Positions 1 to 8,119 of a stretch of DNA of 64,000 nucleotides are shown here, one piece after another. Location of the stretch: contig NZ_CP012040.1 of the NCBI RefSeq assembly GCF_001050135.1, positions 682,001-746,000 of the forward strand, given 5' to 3'. Source of the stretch: Cyclobacterium amurskyense. GTDB taxonomy: Bacteria > Bacteroidota > Bacteroidia > Cytophagales > Cyclobacteriaceae. The position numbers and the translations under genes were made by a program. Within the stretch, counting starts at the first letter, position 1. Each line of letters starts with the position of its first letter. The notes beneath the pieces were generated by a model, which was not told the origin of the DNA, ran no database searches, and worked only from the letters and a program-made list of their open reading frames with translations.

Positions 1-789
1 CTGATCAATTCTTTTCTCCCCTCCTATGTAAGTAGTATTTCAGGACAGGTCATCATCAATTTTAACCAATACGGACTATTCCAGAAAAAGGAAGCTTCAC
101 TGTGGCGGCTCTTCGCAGAGAGTGGGGGGACTACCTTCAATTGGATAGATCCAAAACGCTTTGGGGACAAGGATTTAAACTATTTCCAATTTCTAAAATT
201 TCAATCTGATTTTAGAAAATACATTCCCTTAAACAATAGGAGCACCTTTGCTTACCGTTTGAATCTCGGATTGGCAAAGCCCTATGGCATAAGTGGTGGT
301 GTTTTGCCTTATGAGAAATACTTCTTTGCAGGTGGTAGCACAAGCATCCGAGCTTGGCAACCCCGTAGGCTTGGGCCAGGAAGTTTCACACCTGAAACAA
401 ATGAAGATGGCACTTTCGATTATCGATTTGAACAACCTGGAGAAATATTATTTGAAGCAATGTTCGAATACAGGAGGAAATTGTTTGGCTATTTTGACGG
501 CGCTATCTTTCTAGATGCCGGCAATACCTGGACCTTTGCAGTGGATCCCTCACGAGAAGGAGCAGAATTTAAGGCCAACCGATTTTATAAAGAAATCGCA
601 GTAGGAACAGGCATTGGCTTAAGAATGGATTTTGAATTTCTGGTTTTAAGATTGGACATGGGAATAAAAGCATATGACCCTGCCAGACCTGAAAATGAAC
701 GTTTTATTCTAGATAAGCTTTCCTTAAAAAACCCATTGGGAGAGCCTGGACAGCAAGTATTCAATATAGGTATTGGTTATCCTTTTTAA
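1..789 (+). CDS. BamA/TamA-family outer membrane protein, C-terminal part (gene runs off the left edge)
   Basis: The reading frame is open from base 1, so only the last 262 residues are visible. The visible part reads as alternating amphipathic strands and ends IGIGYPF, with the terminal phenylalanine typical of outer-membrane beta barrels recognised by the BAM machinery. The motif FFAGGSTSIRAWQPR followed by a GPG is the loop-6 type signature (xRGF/xRAW) of the Omp85 surface-antigen domain. In Bacteroidota such proteins are BamA or its paralogue TamL, both acting in outer-membrane protein or lipoprotein assembly. The missing N-terminal POTRA part would decide between them. It lies 23 bp upstream of hemF on the same strand and is probably co-transcribed with it. 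The family is well supported; the exact paralogue is not. Confidence 0.85.
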   Translation: MINSFLPSYVSSISGQVIINFNQYGLFQKKEASLWRLFAESGGTTFNWIDPKRFGDKDLNYFQFLKFQSDFRKYIPLNNRSTFAYRLNLGLAKPYGISGGVLPYEKYFFAGGSTSIRAWQPRRLGPGSFTPETNEDGTFDYRFEQPGEILFEAMFEYRRKLFGYFDGAIFLDAGNTWTFAVDPSREGAEFKANRFYKEIAVGTGIGLRMDFEFLVLRLDMGIKAYDPARPENERFILDKLSLKNPLGEPGQQVFNIGIGYPF

Positions 790-812
790 CACTTATCAAT
801 TACCCAGTTAAC

Positions 813-1718
813 ATGGAAAAAGAAAACAAAGAGATTATTGCGGAAAAATTCCGTAAGATACAGCAACATATTTGTGAAGCTTTAGAAAAAGGCGATGGCC
901 CAGGTAGGTTTGAAACGGATAACTGGGAAAGAGAACAAGGTGGAGGGGGAACCACAAAAGTGCTGACCGAAGGACAGGTTATCGCAAAGGGTGGTGTGGC
1001 CTTCTCTGCTGTACACGGACCTACTCCGGAAAAGATTTTAAAAAAACTGGCACTAGAAAAAGCAGATTTTTTTGCCACAGGTGTTTCTATTGTCATCCAT
1101 CCCAAGAGCCCAATGGTACCTATAATTCACATGAATATCAGGTACTTTGAAATGAGCGATGGCACTTATTGGTTCGGAGGAGGAATAGACTTAACACCTC
1201 ATTATATAGATCAGGAGGATGCCAAATATTTCCACCAGCAACTCAAAGAACATTGTGATGCTTTTGACCCTAATTACTATGATAAATTCAAAAAGTGGGC
1301 AGATGACTATTTTTACATTCCTCATAGGAAGGAAACCAGGGGTATAGGAGGAATCTTCTTTGATAGATTAACTGCCAGCGAAGAAATGCCTTTTCCGAAA
1401 TTGCTCTCTTTTGTTGAAGGTCTGGGTTTTTTATTCCCTAAAATCTATTGTCATTACATGGAGAAAAATGCAAATCTTCCCTATGGAGAAAAAGAACTCA
1501 GTTGGCAAGCTTTGAGGCGTGGCAGGTATGTTGAGTTTAATCTGGTGTGGGATGCTGGAACTAAATTTGGATTGGACACGAATGGCAGAACTGAAAGTAT
1601 ACTGATGAGTATGCCTCCAATGGCAAATTGGGTATACAATCAGCCACCAGCCGCTGGGACTAAAGAATCAGAAACGCTACAACTATTGAAAAAAGAAATT
1701 AACTGGGTTAAAGCATAG
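813..1718 (+). CDS. hemF: Oxygen-dependent coproporphyrinogen III oxidase
   Basis: This 301-residue protein matches HemF over its full usual length. The Gly-rich stretch EQGGGGTTKVL near residue 50, the metal-binding region HMNIRYFE, the segment FGGGIDLTPHY and the C-terminal EFNLVWDAGTKFGL are all family hallmarks. The enzyme decarboxylates coproporphyrinogen III to protoporphyrinogen IX with O2 in heme synthesis, in the cytoplasm. The aerobic form fits an oxygen-respiring organism. It sits between an Omp85-type gene and a PAP2 phosphatase, with only 3 bp to the latter, so they are likely one transcript although their roles do not obviously connect. Start ATG at 813 is the natural one. Confidence 0.96.
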   Translation: MEKENKEIIAEKFRKIQQHICEALEKGDGPGRFETDNWEREQGGGGTTKVLTEGQVIAKGGVAFSAVHGPTPEKILKKLALEKADFFATGVSIVIHPKSPMVPIIHMNIRYFEMSDGTYWFGGGIDLTPHYIDQEDAKYFHQQLKEHCDAFDPNYYDKFKKWADDYFYIPHRKETRGIGGIFFDRLTASEEMPFPKLLSFVEGLGFLFPKIYCHYMEKNANLPYGEKELSWQALRRGRYVEFNLVWDAGTKFGLDTNGRTESILMSMPPMANWVYNQPPAAGTKESETLQLLKKEINWVKA

Positions 1719-1721
1719 CAA

Positions 1722-2300
1722 ATGATTGAAAGTATTATTCATTGGGATGAGCAATTTTTTCTTCTCTTAAACCACCTTCAAGCTTCCTGGCTGGATCCGG
1801 TAATGTTGGCGATTACGGGTAAGTTTATCTGGATTCCCTTGTATTTATTTTTACTGTTCTTAATTATTAAAGAATACAAAGGCAGTAGTGTTTGGTATAT
1901 TGTTGGGTTAATATTGGTAATAGTCATGGCAGACCAGTTTACCTCTGGTTTTATGAAACCCTATTTTGAAAGGTTACGTCCTTGTCACGACCCACGTTGG
2001 CAGGACATTGTAATAAATTATTCAGGTTGTGGAGGCCTATATGGTTTTGCCTCCTCCCATGCTGCAAACACTTTTGCTCTGGCTGCTTTTCTACAAAAAG
2101 TAGGAAAAAAGAGCATTCCAGGGTTTCGATGGTTATTTCTATGGGCGTTTGTTGTTTCCTATTCAAGGATTTACCTTGGCGTTCACTACCCTTTAGATAT
2201 TTTCGTTGGTGCCTTGGTAGGCATATTTATAGGTTGGCTAGTCTTTGGGCTTATTACAGAAGTAAGAATACTATGGAAAAAAAGAGAATCCATGGGTTAG
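1722..2300 (+). CDS. PAP2-family membrane phosphatase
   Basis: This 192-residue protein has about five hydrophobic segments and the three PAP2 motifs in order: K-x6-RP as KPYFERLRP, the central SSHAANTF (the PSGH-equivalent with catalytic His), and SRIYLGVHYPLD carrying the SRxxxxxHxxxD signature. Family members hydrolyse lipid phosphates such as undecaprenyl pyrophosphate or phosphatidate at the membrane; the substrate here cannot be told. The ATG lies 3 bp after the hemF stop. The gene ends 1 bp from the convergent riboflavin synthase stop, leaving no room for a separate terminator. Confidence 0.9.
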   Translation: MIESIIHWDEQFFLLLNHLQASWLDPVMLAITGKFIWIPLYLFLLFLIIKEYKGSSVWYIVGLILVIVMADQFTSGFMKPYFERLRPCHDPRWQDIVINYSGCGGLYGFASSHAANTFALAAFLQKVGKKSIPGFRWLFLWAFVVSYSRIYLGVHYPLDIFVGALVGIFIGWLVFGLITEVRILWKKRESMG

Positions 2301-2301
2301 G

Positions 2302-2889
2302 TTAATATCCCTTTAGAATCCTGTGAATGTACTTCCCTATCACATCGAATTCCAAATTCACAGTATCTCCCTGCTTTAGCAAATGAAAATTAGTGTTTTC
2401 ATAGGTATATGGAATAATGGCTACACTAAAAAGTCCCTCTTTAGAATTGAAGCAGGTCAAGCTGGTACCATTTACACATATGGATCCTTTTTCTACTGTG
2501 ACATTCCCCTTACCTGCTTCATAGGAAAAGGTAAAAACCCAACTTCCATCTATGGACTCAACGGAAAGCAATTCGCCTGTCTGATCCACATGTCCTTGAA
2601 CTATATGTCCATCAAACCTACCATCTGCAGGCATACATCTTTCCAGGTTTACCAAATCCCCTTCCTTTAATCTTCCAAGGTTGGTTTTTTGAAGGGTTTC
2701 ATCTATTGCCGTCACTCTATACTCATTGGTGTTTACAGCTACTACTGTTAAACATACTCCATTGTGACTAAGAGATTGGTCTATTTTCAGTTCTGAAGCG
2801 AGAGTACTTTCCATATCAAAATGGATATTGCTACCTTCTTTGGTTATGCCTTTGACTTTACCTATGGACTCGATAATACCTGTAAACAT
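2302..2889 (-). CDS. ribE: Riboflavin synthase, alpha chain
   Basis: The 195-residue product begins MFTGIIESIG, the canonical N-terminus of riboflavin synthase, and holds two lumazine-binding repeats; the second begins near FDGHIVQGHVDQTG. It converts two molecules of 6,7-dimethyl-8-ribityllumazine to riboflavin plus the pyrimidinedione in the last step of FMN/FAD synthesis. A GTG 30 bases further upstream would add ten residues that do not belong to the family, so the ATG at 2889, preceded by AGGA, was chosen. No FMN riboswitch consensus is visible upstream. It appears to be a single-gene unit convergent with the PAP2 gene. Confidence 0.95.
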   Translation of the reverse strand: MFTGIIESIGKVKGITKEGSNIHFDMESTLASELKIDQSLSHNGVCLTVVAVNTNEYRVTAIDETLQKTNLGRLKEGDLVNLERCMPADGRFDGHIVQGHVDQTGELLSVESIDGSWVFTFSYEAGKGNVTVEKGSICVNGTSLTCFNSKEGLFSVAIIPYTYENTNFHLLKQGDTVNLEFDVIGKYIHRILKGY

Positions 2890-3181
2890 ATTCCTATTGC
2901 TTTGATGACCCTTCAGCACGAATAGGTCATGGTTAACCTTATAATTTTAAATTAATTTCAGAAATTCTTTTTATCTAAAGTCTATCTCTTTCAGCAGAAC
3001 TACAATATGCTTTTGCTTCGAGTGCAAGTGACTATTTGTATTGTCGGCTTCTCTATTTCAAGCAAGCTTAAAATCTGCCTCAAACTCAAATACCTGCTGA
3101 TATATTCCTGTTTCAATGGCAAAGTAAGGCATTTTTAGCATTAACTTAGCAAACCAAACGGTATATGACACGCTCAAAATC

Positions 3182-3838
3182 ATGTTAAAACTGGAAGACA
3201 GCTACTTACATAAGGGAAAAAGAAGAGAGTTAATTAGAACATTGCGTAACAAGGGCATTAGCAATGAAGCAATATTGGAGGCTATTAATAATGTGCCTAG
3301 ACATTTCTTTTTTGACTCCGCCCTACTTAGCCATGCCTACGAAGACAAGGCATTCCCTATAGGTGAAGGCCAAACAATTTCTCAACCCTACACTGTAGCA
3401 TTCCAAAGTGAACTGCTAAACGTTGTTCCGGGAGAAAAAGTACTTGAAATAGGTACCGGATCGGGATATCAGGCAGGAATTTTGTATTGCTTAGGGGCGA
3501 AGGTTCACACCATCGAATTCAATAAGACATTGTACGAAAGAACAAAAAGATTTTTACCTAAAATAGGTGTAAGGGTAAAGCATTACCATGGAGATGGAAG
3601 TCTGGGATTGCCTGAACAAGCGCCCTTTGATAAAATCATAGTGACTGCCGGAGCTCCTGTTGTTCCTAAAACCTTGCTTCTTCAATTGAAAATCGGCGGA
3701 GTTTTGGTTATCCCTGTGGGTGACAGAAAGCAACAGCAAATGCTTAAATTAACGAAACAAACCAGTAAGAAGATTTTAAAAGAGACCTTTGACAATTTTT
3801 CATTTGTCCCATTATTGGGAGATGAAGGTTGGGAATAA
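3182..3838 (+). CDS. pcm: Protein-L-isoaspartate O-methyltransferase
   Basis: This 218-residue protein has the usual length for the enzyme that methylates L-isoaspartyl residues in damaged proteins so that they can be repaired. The motif IGEGQTISQPYTVAFQSELL, typical of Pcm, sits near residues 60-79. The SAM-binding motif EIGTGSGYQAG begins near residue 89, and IVTAGAP and GGVLVIPVG lie in the second half. It opens a close-packed run of + strand genes reaching 6362. The next gene starts 13 bp after its stop. Confidence 0.94.
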   Translation: MLKLEDSYLHKGKRRELIRTLRNKGISNEAILEAINNVPRHFFFDSALLSHAYEDKAFPIGEGQTISQPYTVAFQSELLNVVPGEKVLEIGTGSGYQAGILYCLGAKVHTIEFNKTLYERTKRFLPKIGVRVKHYHGDGSLGLPEQAPFDKIIVTAGAPVVPKTLLLQLKIGGVLVIPVGDRKQQQMLKLTKQTSKKILKETFDNFSFVPLLGDEGWE

Positions 3839-3851
3839 AAATACAAGGCCC

Positions 3852-4391
3852 ATGAAAGAAGCATACAAACACGTAAAAGACTCGGAGGTCATCATGACAG
3901 AGATGGTACTTCCAAATGACACCAATACATTAAACAACCTAATGGGTGGTAAACTTATGCATTGGATGGATGTGGTAGCAGCTATCTCTGCCCAAAGGCA
4001 TTCTAATTCCGTTGTAGTCACAGCTTCTGTTGATAATATTTCTTTCAAAAACCCCATAGCCCTTGGCAATGTGGTCACTTTAAAAGCGCAAGTGACAAGG
4101 GCTTTTAATACTTCAATGGAAGTTTATATCGAGGTATTCGCTGAAGATATTCCTGCCAATAAAAAGTACTCTTCACACAAAGCATTTTTCACCTTTGTGG
4201 CAGTAGACGAAGAAGGTCTACCGGTAAAAGTGCCAGAGTTAAAACCTATCAGTGAGCAAGAAATGGAGTTTTATAAAGGAGCATTGAGAAGAAGGCAATT
4301 GCGCCTGGTTTTGGCAAAAAGAATGAATCCTCAAGACGCCACGGAATTAAAATCTCTTTTTGACTTGGACAAGATCGGTCAAAAGGAATAA
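3852..4391 (+). CDS. Acyl-CoA thioesterase, hotdog fold
   Basis: The 179-residue product resembles the YciA/BFIT-type acyl-CoA hydrolases. The motif NTLNNLMGGKLMHWMDVVAA holds the Asn/Gly/Asp arrangement of the hotdog active site (residues about 23-42), followed by SVDNISFKNPIALGNVV. It probably hydrolyses fatty acyl-CoA thioesters in the cytoplasm. Longer starts at 3789 or 3822 would overlap pcm; the ATG at 3852 falls just after the pcm stop and matches the family N-terminus. The C-terminus is longer and more charged than in minimal hotdog proteins (RRRQLRLVLAKR). Confidence 0.86.
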   Translation: MKEAYKHVKDSEVIMTEMVLPNDTNTLNNLMGGKLMHWMDVVAAISAQRHSNSVVVTASVDNISFKNPIALGNVVTLKAQVTRAFNTSMEVYIEVFAEDIPANKKYSSHKAFFTFVAVDEEGLPVKVPELKPISEQEMEFYKGALRRRQLRLVLAKRMNPQDATELKSLFDLDKIGQKE

Positions 4392-4428
4392 TTTTTGTAA
4401 TTTGATAAATACGCCTACTGCTACTGAT

Positions 4429-4986
4429 ATGAATTTAACAGAATTGTCGTTATTCCTGACAGATGAACTCTTTGTGATGGAAGATGAAGTCAAAGAAAAG
4501 CTTGCTGTCAATAAAATGGCCTCTAGATTGGATTTGAGCACCTCTACGGAATCAAATCAAGTTAGTGAACCGGAGTCACCTTCATTGGCAAAAGAGCATG
4601 ACCCTGAGCCTATTCCTTACGAAGGAGAATTCAAAAAATCTATTCTTGTCATCTATCAAGGAGAAGAGCTAAAAGAAAGCAACCGAACATTCCTTTTCAA
4701 GGTATTTGGTGCAGTAAACCTATCGCTCAAAGACATTGCCTTGGTTTCCGAACATTCCTTAAAAGGAAGCAATGAAGACCCTATAGAGCAATTAGATCCA
4801 GATAAAATGATCATTTTTGGAACGATCTACCATCCACTAATGAGTCTAAAGAAAGACAGTTACCACATCGTTGAAGAATCAATGGCTTATTTCTTTGCCG
4901 ATGATTTAGATGGACTAGAAAACAACGTATCCTTAAAGAGGAAACTTTGGGACACCCTACAAGTATTTTTCAGTATAAAACAATAG
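4429..4986 (+). CDS. Unknown protein, possibly a HolD-like DNA polymerase III psi subunit
   Basis: This 185-residue cytoplasmic protein has no signal peptide or membrane segment. After a Ser/Glu/Pro-rich linker (residues about 45-70) comes an alpha/beta stretch: SILVIYQGEEL, FLFKVFGAVNLSLKDIALVSEH, PDKMIIFGT and a C-terminal LKRKLWDTLQVFF. The order of elements (hydrophobic strand, helix with LxALxLxxxD, strand ending in a Gly, helix ending LW..L) recalls the psi subunit HolD, but this is resemblance by eye only. The start chosen at 4429 avoids overlap with the thioesterase gene. It ends 4 bp before the next gene, so it is part of the same operon. Confidence 0.6.
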   Translation: MNLTELSLFLTDELFVMEDEVKEKLAVNKMASRLDLSTSTESNQVSEPESPSLAKEHDPEPIPYEGEFKKSILVIYQGEELKESNRTFLFKVFGAVNLSLKDIALVSEHSLKGSNEDPIEQLDPDKMIIFGTIYHPLMSLKKDSYHIVEESMAYFFADDLDGLENNVSLKRKLWDTLQVFFSIKQ

Positions 4987-4990
4987 TAAA

Positions 4991-5314
4991 ATGACGAATG
5001 AAGAGCGATTAAACATTTTAAAGCGATTTAGAATAGTAAGTATAACAGAAGGTATTTCCATGCTTGTTTTGGTATTCATCGCAATGCCATTGAAATACAT
5101 ATTTGATTTGCCTACAATGGTGACCTATGTAGGTTGGATACATGGAGTTCTTTTTATGGTTTACATATTGGTCATGTTCCCCACTTCTAGAAAATTAAGA
5201 TGGCATTTCCGAATTGCATTGATGGGCTTGATAGCTTCAATCCTACCCTTTGGTCCCTTTTTATTTGATAGGAAATTAAGAAAACAAGAGCATATATTAG
5301 AAGATAAAATCTAA
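4991..5314 (+). CDS. DUF3817 small integral membrane protein
   Basis: The 107-residue protein has three hydrophobic segments (about residues 18-38, 45-67 and 75-92) and the conserved pattern RIVSITEGISML...PLKYIFDLP...GWIHGVLFM...LRWHFRIALMGLIASILPFGPFLFD. This is the DUF3817 family, known as a free-standing membrane protein or as a tail on MFS transporters. Its function is not known. It begins 4 bp after the preceding gene and is followed after 25 bp by the kinase-like gene. Confidence 0.85.
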   Translation: MTNEERLNILKRFRIVSITEGISMLVLVFIAMPLKYIFDLPTMVTYVGWIHGVLFMVYILVMFPTSRKLRWHFRIALMGLIASILPFGPFLFDRKLRKQEHILEDKI

Positions 5315-5339
5315 TTAGAGGCCACCTAATAGGTACAAT

Positions 5340-6362
5340 ATGGCTGTCATTAGCAAAAAAAAGATCGTTTACCCCATTAGTGAAAACCTAAGGAAATACC
5401 TTGTCAAATATGGCAGGGAGGTGGATATACCCATTCACTATAAAGAATTGCTCAGGTACACTAACTCGATTGCTCTTTATGATTATAAAGACAACGACAC
5501 CTTATGGGAAACGGTTTTTTATGATGAATCTGACCGAAATGAGATTCATTATAAGGTAAAGAAAATATATGCCCTGCTAAAAGCTGATGGAGACATGACA
5601 GTCATGAAACACCTGTATGTGGACCGGATAGACCTGTGCACCTATGGCAATACACAACCCTTCCGGGTGAGGATTGTCAATCGAATCAATGATAATTTCG
5701 ATTATTTTTACATCAAAAATGCAGATGCGTCAAGGGTCTATGGGCTGGGGTTGGAGCATCTATTGTCACCAAACAGAATAGGTTACCTCGTTTACAGGGA
5801 CACCCTTATTGAAGAACATATCGCTGGTATACCGGGCGAACAATTTATGAAGCAACAGCTTCATGATCCTATGCTGAACCCTATCCGATTATCCAAAGAA
5901 TTTGTAAAGTTCAATGAGCGATGTTTTGTTCGTTTATTGGGGGACATGCACTCTTCCAATTTTGTAATTGATGTAACCCCAGACTTTGAAGAAACACATT
6001 ATAGGATTCGTTCAATAGATTTTGACCAGCAATCCTATGAAGGTAAGAAGTCCATTTACCTTCCTCAGTTTTTCAAACAAAACAACGCACTTATTCAACT
6101 AGGTATAAAGCATATTACTAAGGAATCCATGGCCCAATACCAAAAGGAAGAGCGTGCACTGATAGCAACAAGATTGACCAGTTCTCCTAAAGAAATTACG
6201 GATATTCTGAATAGTATGGAGAAAGATGTTCTTTCCAAAGATTCAAATATAGAATCCCTTAAAAATGAATTGGCCAGGCATTATAATAACCCGGCATTCC
6301 TTCGCTGCAAAAACATGGGTGCGATTTTGAGAATGAGTTTAAATCAACTGATCCACAAGTAA
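5340..6362 (+). CDS. Uncharacterised protein with protein-kinase-like (aminoglycoside phosphotransferase-type) motifs
   Basis: I do not recognise this 340-residue cytoplasmic protein as a named family. Several short motifs in the right order suggest the kinase-like fold: a strand with lysine (YFYIKNADASR, Lys126), a hinge-like EEHIAGIPGEQF (about 158-168), LLGDMHSSNFVI (about 199-210), which resembles the catalytic HGDxHxxN loop with GD and the metal-binding Asn kept and the His replaced by Leu, and RSIDFDQQ (about 224-231), matching the metal-binding D-F-D. If active it would phosphorylate a small molecule or protein; the substrate is unknown. It closes the + strand run that begins with pcm. 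The family assignment is inference. Confidence 0.6.
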   Translation: MAVISKKKIVYPISENLRKYLVKYGREVDIPIHYKELLRYTNSIALYDYKDNDTLWETVFYDESDRNEIHYKVKKIYALLKADGDMTVMKHLYVDRIDLCTYGNTQPFRVRIVNRINDNFDYFYIKNADASRVYGLGLEHLLSPNRIGYLVYRDTLIEEHIAGIPGEQFMKQQLHDPMLNPIRLSKEFVKFNERCFVRLLGDMHSSNFVIDVTPDFEETHYRIRSIDFDQQSYEGKKSIYLPQFFKQNNALIQLGIKHITKESMAQYQKEERALIATRLTSSPKEITDILNSMEKDVLSKDSNIESLKNELARHYNNPAFLRCKNMGAILRMSLNQLIHK

Positions 6363-6576
6363 TAGTAGCTACATATTTTTTTGATTAAAACACCACCTTT
6401 CTTAAGGTCTAGATTGAAATATATTGGTCTAAGATGTCCTATTGACTGACCATTACCTCAGTTAGGGTTTAAATGTGTCTTAACTTTTACGCACACATTA
6501 CGAATAGCCCCCTTCTAATGGCGCTGAACTGATCTTCTTCAAGCTTGTAAGAAAGGGTAGCCGTAAGTTTAATTAC
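6363..6576. other. Non-coding stretch before the interrupted small ORF
   Basis: From the stop of the kinase-like gene to the start of the interrupted ORF I see no ORF, tRNA, strong hairpin or clear terminator. It may carry the promoter for the split ORF. Confidence 0.4.
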
Positions 6577-6755
6577 ATGACTGAAAGCCAAAAAAAGCAG
6601 GCTAGCTTAACTTACTCTGACAACATCTTCATAGGATCTGATTCTGGGTTAAAAGAACCTGCTATTTCTAAAAGATATTGCAATGCTGTCCTAAATAATT
6701 TTTGATTTATCATTTGGTCTGTATTTGGATAGCAATTAGGCATCTTTTAAGTAGC

Positions 6756-7928
6756 TTAAGAAAACAGAACCCCCTGTACTACATTCTGGGGTGGTTTGTC
6801 GGGTTCGATAAATGGACTATCAAGCCATTTTTGCAGTTCGATTTTAACAAAAATATTGAGCCGGATAAAGGCGACCAGATTGGATAGGTGCCACCCGAAT
6901 TTTGCTGTTGCCTTCATGACTTTGAGTAGAAGGATGGTGATCAATGCCGTCCATATCTGGATCATTACCGCATTTTTGGAGGTCCCGATAAAGGTTTTGA
7001 TATGCAATAGTTGTTTAATGTCCCGAAAAAACACTTCAATTTCCCATCTTGATTTGTAGAGGTCCCCAATGGTCTGCGCTGCCCAAGCAAAGTTATTGGT
7101 AATCAGTTCTATGGTCTGCCCGTTTTCCTCATCCCACACAGCCACTCTTCTAAGCCTTCCAAAATATTTGGCTTTGGACTGTGGGTTGGTCAGTTCGATT
7201 TCTTCGTCTTTGAGCACATGCTGGGCGGTTGTTGTGGGAAGTTCCCGTTCTTTGATGGAACTGAAAGCAAGGTTGCCTTTGTGTCTGATCACGAAGAACA
7301 CCCCCTTGCTGTCCCAGACGTTGAGCATAGGGAAGTCATTGTAATACCGGTCTGCGACGATCACCGACCCTTTTTCCAGGGGGATGTTGTAAGCTCCCTT
7401 ATTGTCACCGACACTCCCTTCGGTAATATTCACGTAAACAGGGAGTTTACCGTCATATTCCAGCAGCGTATGCATCTTTACAGCTCCCTTTTTGGTACGG
7501 AAAGTAGCCCAATCAAACACCGAAAGGCAAAGGCTAATCACTGTGGCGTCCAGCAAATAAACAGGAACCTTGATCCTGAGTTTGGACCTCTTGACAGATG
7601 CCTGCTGTCCTAAACTTCCCAACAGTGAATAGTAAAGGTCCCTGAAAAGATCCGAATCCCTTCGTTTGTTTTGATAGCTGATACTTGATTTGGATGGAGC
7701 TTTGGTAATGCCAAGATGGTTAAGGTTCCCAGTGGCAGACCGAAGCCCATTGGAAATATCCCTTACCGATGTGCTTTTGGCAAAATGGCAGAACAACATC
7801 GAAACCAGATGCGTCCAGCTGTCAAATCCCTTGCAACCCTTATCTGTTTGCTTTTCTTTTACCAATTTCTTGAAAATTGAACGGTCAATCTTTTTAATAA
7901 TCTGTGAAAACAATGTAATATTACACAT
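6756..7928 (-). CDS. IS4-family transposase
   Basis: This 390-residue protein starts with a DUF4372-type N-terminal domain (FSQIIKKIDRSIFKKLVKEK) and continues with a DDE_1 RNase H-like domain. Catalytic residues can be placed: first Asp in YLLDATVISL, second in VIVADRYYNDF, and the Glu in the YREK signature YKSRWEIEVFFRDIK, which matches Y-x2-R-x3-E-x6-K exactly. It cuts and pastes the surrounding IS. Reading frame and motifs are intact. The start ATG lies in one arm of an inverted repeat just inside the right end of the IS. Confidence 0.95.
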   Translation of the reverse strand: MCNITLFSQIIKKIDRSIFKKLVKEKQTDKGCKGFDSWTHLVSMLFCHFAKSTSVRDISNGLRSATGNLNHLGITKAPSKSSISYQNKRRDSDLFRDLYYSLLGSLGQQASVKRSKLRIKVPVYLLDATVISLCLSVFDWATFRTKKGAVKMHTLLEYDGKLPVYVNITEGSVGDNKGAYNIPLEKGSVIVADRYYNDFPMLNVWDSKGVFFVIRHKGNLAFSSIKERELPTTTAQHVLKDEEIELTNPQSKAKYFGRLRRVAVWDEENGQTIELITNNFAWAAQTIGDLYKSRWEIEVFFRDIKQLLHIKTFIGTSKNAVMIQIWTALITILLLKVMKATAKFGWHLSNLVAFIRLNIFVKIELQKWLDSPFIEPDKPPQNVVQGVLFS

Positions 7929-7994
7929 GAGAGGTTCTTGTTTTTTGGTGCAAACCCAAAATAACTATTTTGGGCAAAAAATGGGACCTCTCAT
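7927..7994. promoter_or_regulatory. Nested inverted repeats over the transposase start
   Basis: ATGAGAGGT at 7927-7935 and ACCTCTCAT at 7986-7994 are perfect complements. Between them sits a second perfect pair, CCCAAAATA (7955-7963) and TATTTTGGG (7966-7974), with a 2-base loop. In a minus-strand transcript entering the IS from outside, the outer stem would pair the bases just before and within the start codon. A transcript starting inside the loop would lack one arm. This arrangement is known from other ISs as protection against read-through expression; here it is inference. Confidence 0.6.
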
Positions 7995-8119
7995 TTTTTA
8001 TTTAGGACGCTATTGAAGATATTGATATTTACCTGCTCAAACTACATAGATTGGCATAGTTTATGGACATCTATTGACCAATAACATTGAATTTTAATTT
8101 AAAGTAAAAATTGGATATT

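Larger units (their letters stand above)
6688..8008 (-). mobile_element. IS4-family insertion sequence, about 1.32 kb
   Basis: The ends are imperfect inverted repeats: the left end begins GTCCTAAATAA (6688-6698), and the right end reads TTATTTAGGAC to 8008, its exact complement over 11 bases, with AT-rich sequence inside both. A GCT triplet flanks both sides (6685-6687 and 8009-8011) and is the likely target-site duplication. Three bases is shorter than most IS4 duplications, so it might be partly chance, but it fits the restored ORF. The element carries one transposase gene that fills almost all of it, intact and on the minus strand, so it may still be active. No second copy lies in this window. 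Confidence 0.85.
6577..8059 (+). pseudogene. Small ORF split by the IS element (52 residues when rejoined)
   Basis: An ATG at 6577 opens a frame of 37 codons ending ISKRYCNA exactly at the GCT before the left IS end (6685-6687). After the right IS end the same GCT (8009-8011) is followed by codons for IEDIDIYLLKLHRLA and a TAG at 8057-8059. Removing the IS plus one GCT restores one uninterrupted 52-residue frame, with a charged N-terminal half and an amphipathic C-terminal helix. The product is not recognised. That the frame closes across a 1.3-kb insertion argues that this was a real small gene, now inactivated, but a frame this short could be chance. Confidence 0.5.

Noticed and set aside
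2890..3181. FMN riboswitch before riboflavin synthase
   Set aside because: The region lacks the conserved RFN-element sequences, and I found no suitable multi-stem structure.
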